DNA of 10,456 nucleotides from Gammaproteobacteria bacterium (lineage in GTDB: Bacteria > Pseudomonadota > Gammaproteobacteria > Pseudomonadales > Halieaceae), in NCBI GenBank assembly GCA_029859085.1, contig JAOUDU010000050.1, forward strand, positions 1 to 10,456. Direction: 5' to 3'. The notes beneath the pieces are model-generated. The model worked only from the letters and a program-made list of their open reading frames with translations, was not told where the DNA came from and did no database searches. This document shows positions 5,867 to 10,456 of the stretch, piece after piece. The translations under genes and the position numbers were made by a program. Every line of letters starts with the position of its first letter. Position 1 is the stretch's first letter.

Positions 5867-6906
5867 CGCGTTTCCCCCCGCTCCAGCAGCGCGTCCAGTT
5901 CCGCGGCCACCCGTGCCATCGGCGTGTCGCGCATGCAACGGTGGTGACCCAGCGGGCACTCGCGCCGGAAACAGGGGGCGCAGTCGATGTCGCTCGCCAC
6001 AATCGCGGCATTGGTATTGAGGGGCGGGGTGAAGCCCGGCGAGGTGGCGCCGTAAACGACCACCAGCGGGCGCGCCAGGGCCGCAGCGATATGCATCAGG
6101 CCGGAGTCATTGCTCACCACCGCGGTTGCCAGGGACAGCATATCCACGGCCTCAGCCAGTCGGGTGCGTCCCGCCAGGTCAAAGCAGGAGGCATGCCCTT
6201 CACAGAGCTCACGAACAGCACCGGTAACAGGCCGGTCGTTGGCGGAGCCGAACAGCGCGACCTGCCAGCCCCGCTCGAGGTAGCGCCGGGCGAGCTCTGC
6301 ATAATAGGCAGCCGGCCAGCGCTTGGCGCCGCCAAATTCGGCCCCGGGGCAGAGCGCCAGCAGGGGCCGGTCCGGTGCGAGGCCCAGCCGCTCGCGGCAG
6401 TCCATGGCCTGGCTCTCGTCGACCACCAGCCGGGGAGGCGGCAGCTGCCGGGGCAGGGGCTCACCCGGGGACTGCGCCAGCGCGACAAATCGCTGCACCA
6501 TCAGCGGCAGGGCCTTTTCATCCAGGATCCGCAGGTCGTTGACCAGGCCATAACGCAGCTCGCCGCGCCAGCCGGTGCGGCGCGGTATACCGGCGATCAA
6601 GGGTACCAGCGCGGATTTCAGTGAGTTCGGCAGCAGCAACGCCTGGTCGTAACGGCGCGACCGGAGCTCGCGGCCCAGGCGCCAGCGCCGCCCCAAGCCG
6701 AGCTCACCGTGGCCGACGGGCATCGAAATGGCGCTGCGCACCTCCGGCATGCGCTGCAACAGGGGTTCGCTCCAGGCGGGGGCGAGCACGTCGATAGTGG
6801 CACCGGGGCGAGTCTGTTGCAGGAAGGCGTAAAGCACCTGGGACATCACCATGTCGCCGACCCAGGCAGGGCCGACCACGAGGATGTTCCGGGCGCTGGC
6901 GTCCAC
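5863..6906 (-). CDS. waaF: ADP-heptose:LPS heptosyltransferase II (GT9 family)
   Basis: A 347-aa protein of normal family length. WaaF (RfaF) adds the second heptose of the inner core, following WaaC. Seen: NILVVGPAWVGDMVMSQ (7-23; Asp18), LLLPNSLKSALVPLIAGIPRRTGW (90-113), CPGAEFGGAKRWP (186-198; Lys195), and the donor site VVSNDSGLMHIAAALARPLVVVYGATSP (263-290). A late C-x2-C-x4-C-x6-C set (309, 312, 317, 324) lies in a PCFRRECPLGHHRCM segment that I associate with this family. Start: GTG at 6906, with GAGG about 10 nt upstream, but both lie in or against the 10-bp hairpin at 6908-6930, so initiation may be regulated. A GTG at codon 10 would cut into the first beta strand and is unlikely. 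Four-base overlap with waaC. Confidence 0.95.
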   Translation of the reverse strand: MDASARNILVVGPAWVGDMVMSQVLYAFLQQTRPGATIDVLAPAWSEPLLQRMPEVRSAISMPVGHGELGLGRRWRLGRELRSRRYDQALLLPNSLKSALVPLIAGIPRRTGWRGELRYGLVNDLRILDEKALPLMVQRFVALAQSPGEPLPRQLPPPRLVVDESQAMDCRERLGLAPDRPLLALCPGAEFGGAKRWPAAYYAELARRYLERGWQVALFGSANDRPVTGAVRELCEGHASCFDLAGRTRLAEAVDMLSLATAVVSNDSGLMHIAAALARPLVVVYGATSPGFTPPLNTNAAIVASDIDCAPCFRRECPLGHHRCMRDTPMARVAAELDALLERGETR

Positions 6907-6907
6907 C

Positions 6908-6930
6908 CGGTTCGGCCTCAGGCCGAACCG
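6908..6930 (-). promoter_or_regulatory. Perfect 10-bp hairpin sequestering the waaF ribosome binding site
   Basis: CGGTTCGGCC (6908-6917) and GGCCGAACCG (6921-6930) form a perfect stem with a 3-nt loop (TGA on the coding strand). It fills most of the 40-bp gap between the ilvE stop and waaF, ends one base before the GTG start, and contains the only Shine-Dalgarno-like GAGG. No T-run follows, so a translational or mRNA-processing role fits better than termination. Confidence 0.6.
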
Positions 6931-6946
6931 CGGCGACAGGGCGTGC

Positions 6947-7870
6947 TCAGGCCACCGGCTCCAGCCACTGGCTGTTCTCGCTGCGCTTGCCGCGCACGGT
7001 GTCGAAGTACATGGCCTGCAGCTTCTCGGTCAGCGGGCCGCGGCTGCCGCTGCCGATGGCGCGCCCGTCCAGCGAGCGGATTGGCACCACCTCGGCGGCG
7101 GTACCGGTGAAGAAGGCCTCGTCGGCGATGTAGACCTCGTCCCGGGTGATGCGCTTTTCCCGCACGGTGTACCCCAGTTCCCGGGCCAGCGTGAAAATGG
7201 ATGCCCGGGTAATGCCGGCGAGGCAGGAGGTCAGTTCCGGCGTATAGATCGTGTCATCGTGGATCACGAACACGTTCTCACCGCTGCCCTCCGCAACATA
7301 GCCCTCGTTATCCAGCAACAGCGCTTCCTCGGCACCGCAATCCAGCGCCTCCCGCAGGGCCAGCATCGAGTTGATGTAATTGCCGTTGGCCTTGGCCTTG
7401 CACATGGAAATGTTCACATGGTGGCGGGTGAAGGAGGAGGTGCGCACCTTGATGCCGCGATCACGGGCTTCCGGGTCCATGTAGGACGGCCACGGCCAGG
7501 CCGCTACCATCACATGGGTCTTGAGGTTGTCCGCGCGCAGGCCCATACCTTCGGAGCCGTAAAAACACATGGGGCGCAGGTAGCCCTCTTCCAGGCCATT
7601 TTCACGCACCACGTCCTTCTGTGCCTGGTTCAGCGTGGCCTTGTCGAAGGGCATGGGCATGCCCAGGATATGGGCGGAGTTGAACAGCCGGTTGGTGTGG
7701 TCATCCAAACGGAAAATACAGGTGCCACGGGGCGTGTTGTAAGCCCGGACACCCTCAAAAACACCCAGGCCGTAGTGGAATGTGTGGGTCAGCACGTGCA
7801 CCTTGGCCTCGCGCCAGGGCACCATTTCTCCATCGATCCAGATTAGACCATCGCGATCGGCCAGACTCAT
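6947..7870 (-). CDS. ilvE: Branched-chain amino acid aminotransferase (PLP fold type IV)
   Basis: A 307-aa cytoplasmic enzyme of normal length. It transfers the amino group from glutamate to the 2-oxo acids of leucine, isoleucine and valine, the last step of their synthesis, and works in reverse in catabolism. Seen: LIWIDGEMVPWREAKVHVLTHTFHYGLGVFEGVRAY (about 9-44), LRPMCFYGSEGMGL, the PLP-lysine region MCKAKANGNYINSMLA (Lys160, counting from the chosen ATG), EALLLDNEGYVAEGSGENVFV, and ITRASIFTLARELGY. These match IlvE rather than D-amino-acid transaminase or PabC. Start: the ATG at 7870, with AGGAG 7 nt upstream; a GTG immediately before it (7873) would have only 4-nt spacing. It lies between glnE and waaF, the same order as in Pseudomonas, and has no functional link to LPS beyond shared transcription. 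Confidence 0.96.
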   Translation of the reverse strand: MSLADRDGLIWIDGEMVPWREAKVHVLTHTFHYGLGVFEGVRAYNTPRGTCIFRLDDHTNRLFNSAHILGMPMPFDKATLNQAQKDVVRENGLEEGYLRPMCFYGSEGMGLRADNLKTHVMVAAWPWPSYMDPEARDRGIKVRTSSFTRHHVNISMCKAKANGNYINSMLALREALDCGAEEALLLDNEGYVAEGSGENVFVIHDDTIYTPELTSCLAGITRASIFTLARELGYTVREKRITRDEVYIADEAFFTGTAAEVVPIRSLDGRAIGSGSRGPLTEKLQAMYFDTVRGKRSENSQWLEPVA

Positions 7871-7893
7871 CACACTACTCCTGTCAATTCACT

Positions 7894-7910
7894 GGCACTT
7901 CAAGAGTGCC
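7894..7910. repeat. Hairpin in the glnE-ilvE gap
   Basis: GGCACT (7894-7899) and AGTGCC (7905-7910) form a 6-bp stem with a 5-nt loop in the 55-bp gap. The T-rich side (TTATTTT) lies on the plus strand, so it is not a good terminator for glnE. It could protect or process the mRNA upstream of the ilvE ribosome site. A TTGACA (7888-7883) lies next to it, but no -10 follows at proper spacing. Confidence 0.4.
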
Positions 7911-7925
7911 TTATTTTCCATTCGA

Positions 7926-10456
7926 TCACGCCGGCGCGAACAGCTTGTGCCACGCGGCGGTAACGGCTGCCCGCAGGTCAACAAAACGCCCTGCCGGCAC
8001 TATGCCCGGCTGCTGCTGCAAGGAAAGTTGGTGGGCAGCGGACCGGTAGGCGATGTAGGCCTCGGTCAGCGCGTCGCACTGCTGCTGCTCGAATATTCCT
8101 TCCCGACCCAGGGTCTCGAGAATGCGCACATTATCGGACCAGCGCGCCAGCCCTGGCAGGCGGTGAGACCACGCCAAGACCGCGTATTGCACCATAAATT
8201 CAATATCGACGATACCACCTGCGCCCTGTTTTAGGTCAAATTCCCCCTCATGGGCCGGTCCGGACGGCAGCAGGTGCTCGCGCATCCGGGCGCGCATCTG
8301 CTGCACTTCCTCCCCGAGCGTCGCCAGGTCCCGCGGGCGGCAGAGGATCTCTGTCCGCACCGCCTCCACCTGCCGGGCGACCGCCGGGTCGCCCGCCACG
8401 AAACGCGCCCGCACCAGGGCCTGGTGTTCCCAGGTCCAGGCTGACTCCCGCTGGTAGCTGGCAAAGCCCTGCAGGGTGGCAACCAGCATCCCCGAATTTC
8501 CCGAGGGCCGCAGGCGCATGTCCACCTCGTATAACTGTCCCATGGTCATCCGGGTTTCGAGGATATGGATCATGCGCTGCCCGAGCCGGGTGTAAAACAC
8601 CGTATTGTCTATGCTGCGTTCACCATCGGTAACACCCTGCTCCGTACTGTCCGAGATAAACACCAGGTCGAGGTCGGAACCGTAGCCCAGCTCGATCCCC
8701 CCCAGCTTGCCGTAACCAAATACGGCAAAGCCAGTGCCCGCGCCGTCCTGCTGCGGGGCACCGTATTTTTTCGTCAGGTCGGCCCAGGCTACGGCCAGTA
8801 CCTGCTCGAGGATGACCTCGGCAATCCAGGTCAGCTTGTCGCTGACCTGCATCAGGGGCAGGCGACCCACCAGTTCACTGGCGGCCACCCTCAGCACCTG
8901 GGAGGCCTTGAAATAACGCAAAGCCTCCATCTGCGCCTCCAGGTCATCCGGTGCCAGCCTGGCCACCTGCTGGCGCAGCTCGTCTTCCAGTCGGCTCCTG
9001 TCCGGCGCGGTATACAAACTGGCCCGATCCAGCAGCTCGTCCAGCAGCACCGGATGCTGTGCCAGCTGCCCGGCGATCCACGGACTGGCCGCGCACAGGG
9101 CCACCAGGTCCGCCATCGCGGGGGGATTTTCCAGCAACAGCACCAGGTAGGCGCTGCGCCGCACCACCGCCACCACCAGGGGCAACAGCCGCGCCAGGGC
9201 CAGGTCCGGATCACCCGCCTCGGCACAGGCGTGCAGCAGTTGCGGCATGAATTGGTCCAGGCGCTGGCGCCCCTCCTGCTGCAGGGTCACCACCCTGCCG
9301 CTGTGCTGCAATTCCCGCAGGGCCTGCAAAGACTCCTCGGGCTGGAGATACCCCAGGCTGGACAGGGACCCGGCAGCCAGGCCTTCGCCCCACAGGGGAA
9401 GCTCATCAACCGCCGGTGCTTCCTGCTCGTCAGGGGCGGCGATCAGGTCGTTGAAATGGGCCGCTACCACCCCCCGATGGCGGTCCAGGGCCGCCAGGTA
9501 GCCCTCCCAGTCGGCATAGCCCATAACTGTCGCCAGGGCCTGGCGCGCCAGGCTGTCAGCGGGCAGGGACTGGGTCTGCCTGTCGAGATACCCCTGGATG
9601 GCGTGCTCACTGTCCCGCAGGAACAGGTAGGCGCTGCTCAGGCCGGCCACGGCCTCCGGGGGCAGGCAACCCAGCTGCGCGCACTCCTGCAACACCGCCA
9701 GCAGTTCACGCTGCTGCAGGCCGAGGTCGCGCCCGCCGCGAATCAACTGGAAGCACTGGGCGATAAACTCGACCTCGCGGATGCCGCCGTGGCCCAGCTT
9801 CACATTATCCTGCAGGCCCCGGCGCCGCACCTCGGCGCTGATCATCTGCTTCATGCCGCGCAGGCTTTCGATCACCCCGAAGTCGATGTAGCGACGGAAC
9901 ACAAAAGGCCGCAATGCCGTCATCAGCTCCGCCGCCCGGGCCGGGTCGCCGGTTACAGGCCGCGCCTTGATCAGGGCATAGCGCTCCCAGTCGCGCCCCT
10001 GTTCCTGGTAATACCCCTCCAGCGCGGCAAAGTTGTGCACCAGGGCACCGCTGTCGCCGTAGGGCCGCAGGCGCATGTCCACCCGGAAAACAAAACCCTC
10101 CGCCGTCACCTGGTCCAGGGCGGCAATAACCGCCCGCCCCACCCGGGTAAAAAACTCCTCGTTGCTGATGGATTTTTCCTGGCTGTCGGTCTCACCGGCT
10201 TCGGGATAGGCAAATATCAGGTCGATGTCGGAGGACACATTCAGTTCCCGCGCACCCAGCTTGCCCATGGCCAGCACGATCAGCTGCTGGCGCTGGCCGC
10301 CGTGGCGGCCACGGGGCACTCCAAACCTCACCTCCAGGGCCGCCTGGCTGGTTTCAAGCGCAGCGCCAATGCAGGCCTCCGCCAGCAGCGAGGTATCGCG
10401 CACGGTTTCGCGGGTGTCCGCCAGACGGCAGAAGTCACGCCAGATGATCCGCAGCA
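7926..10456 (-). CDS. glnE: Bifunctional glutamine synthetase adenylyltransferase/adenylyl-removase (5' end outside the window)
   Basis: 842 codons are visible; the frame runs through the right edge (LRIIWRDF...ADTRET precedes the first in-frame GTG at 10403), so that GTG is internal and about a hundred N-terminal residues are missing against the usual 950 or so. GlnE attaches AMP to glutamine synthetase and removes it, under control of PII (GlnB) and glutamine, tuning nitrogen assimilation. Seen: the N-terminal removase nucleotidyltransferase centre LAMGKLGARELNVSSDIDLIFAY, with Asp76 and Asp78 of the visible part; the following VDMRLRPYGDSG; the central KLGHGGIREVEF block; then the C-terminal adenylyltransferase centre FGYGKLGGIELGYGSDLDLVF, with Asp594 and Asp596, and VDMRLRPSGNSG and KQGAGGIVDIEFMVQ. 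The spacing of the two DxD sites agrees with E. coli GlnE. Both active sites look intact. It precedes ilvE by 55 bp. Confidence 0.97.
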   Translation of the reverse strand, partial: LRIIWRDFCRLADTRETVRDTSLLAEACIGAALETSQAALEVRFGVPRGRHGGQRQQLIVLAMGKLGARELNVSSDIDLIFAYPEAGETDSQEKSISNEEFFTRVGRAVIAALDQVTAEGFVFRVDMRLRPYGDSGALVHNFAALEGYYQEQGRDWERYALIKARPVTGDPARAAELMTALRPFVFRRYIDFGVIESLRGMKQMISAEVRRRGLQDNVKLGHGGIREVEFIAQCFQLIRGGRDLGLQQRELLAVLQECAQLGCLPPEAVAGLSSAYLFLRDSEHAIQGYLDRQTQSLPADSLARQALATVMGYADWEGYLAALDRHRGVVAAHFNDLIAAPDEQEAPAVDELPLWGEGLAAGSLSSLGYLQPEESLQALRELQHSGRVVTLQQEGRQRLDQFMPQLLHACAEAGDPDLALARLLPLVVAVVRRSAYLVLLLENPPAMADLVALCAASPWIAGQLAQHPVLLDELLDRASLYTAPDRSRLEDELRQQVARLAPDDLEAQMEALRYFKASQVLRVAASELVGRLPLMQVSDKLTWIAEVILEQVLAVAWADLTKKYGAPQQDGAGTGFAVFGYGKLGGIELGYGSDLDLVFISDSTEQGVTDGERSIDNTVFYTRLGQRMIHILETRMTMGQLYEVDMRLRPSGNSGMLVATLQGFASYQRESAWTWEHQALVRARFVAGDPAVARQVEAVRTEILCRPRDLATLGEEVQQMRARMREHLLPSGPAHEGEFDLKQGAGGIVDIEFMVQYAVLAWSHRLPGLARWSDNVRILETLGREGIFEQQQCDALTEAYIAYRSAAHQLSLQQQPGIVPAGRFVDLRAAVTAAWHKLFAPA

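Noticed and set aside
5867..5959. Upstream extension of waaC to an in-frame start at 5959
   Set aside because: It adds 31 residues rich in Gly, Ala and Arg that lie wholly inside waaF and precede the standard WaaC N-terminus; the GTG at 5866 overlapping the waaF stop fits the family and operon layout.
7883..7888. Perfect TTGACA (minus strand) in front of ilvE
   Set aside because: At 16-18 bp spacing the -10 would fall inside the ilvE coding sequence and no TATAAT-like bases occur there.
10401..10403. GTG at 10403 as the start of glnE
   Set aside because: The frame continues upstream to the window edge with GlnE-like residues (LRIIWRDF), and the removase domain would lose its beginning.
1..10456. 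CRISPR arrays, insertion sequences, phage genes, tRNA or rRNA
   Set aside because: No spaced direct repeats, transposase or integrase motifs, or RNA-gene signatures were found on either strand by reading.

Overview
The window looks like a chromosomal segment from a GC-rich gammaproteobacterium. The order glnE - ilvE - waaF - waaC - waaG - waaP - further kinase, all on the minus strand, matches the LPS inner-core locus known from Pseudomonas. The protein style and the presence of a TIGR02647-type small protein would also fit marine relatives such as Cellvibrionales/Halieaceae. That placement is inference from gene content and needs a database search.

Layout, high to low coordinates. At 10456-7926 is most of glnE (glutamine synthetase adenylyltransferase/removase, N-terminus cut by the window edge). 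A 55-bp gap holding a small hairpin leads to ilvE (branched-chain aminotransferase). A 40-bp gap holding a perfect 10-bp hairpin leads to the tightly packed LPS inner-core genes: waaF and waaC (heptosyltransferases II and I), waaG (glucosyltransferase I), waaP (heptose kinase) and a second, intact Kdo/WaaP/InaA-type kinase. From waaF on, adjacent genes overlap or are separated by only a few bases, so they are very probably one transcript with coupled translation. Together they would build and phosphorylate the lipid A-proximal heptose region of LPS.

From 2086 down to 1409 the sequence is clearly more A/T-rich. It holds inverted repeats after the kinase gene and a 143-aa single-pass membrane protein with four cysteines and a DRR...DRR motif, function unknown. 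Convergent to it is an 84-aa TIGR02647-like protein (1154-1408, plus). Upstream of that lies a 250-aa member of the lipopolysaccharide-kinase superfamily (294-1046, plus) whose catalytic residues are substituted, so it looks like a pseudokinase. At the left edge, divergent from it, is the start of rmlD/rfbD (dTDP-4-dehydrorhamnose reductase), which suggests that rhamnose synthesis genes follow.

The most interesting items are the probable pseudokinase beside an LPS-sugar gene, the hairpin placed over the waaF translation start, and the Cys-rich membrane-anchored protein. Nothing resembling a mobile element, CRISPR array, tRNA or rRNA was seen.
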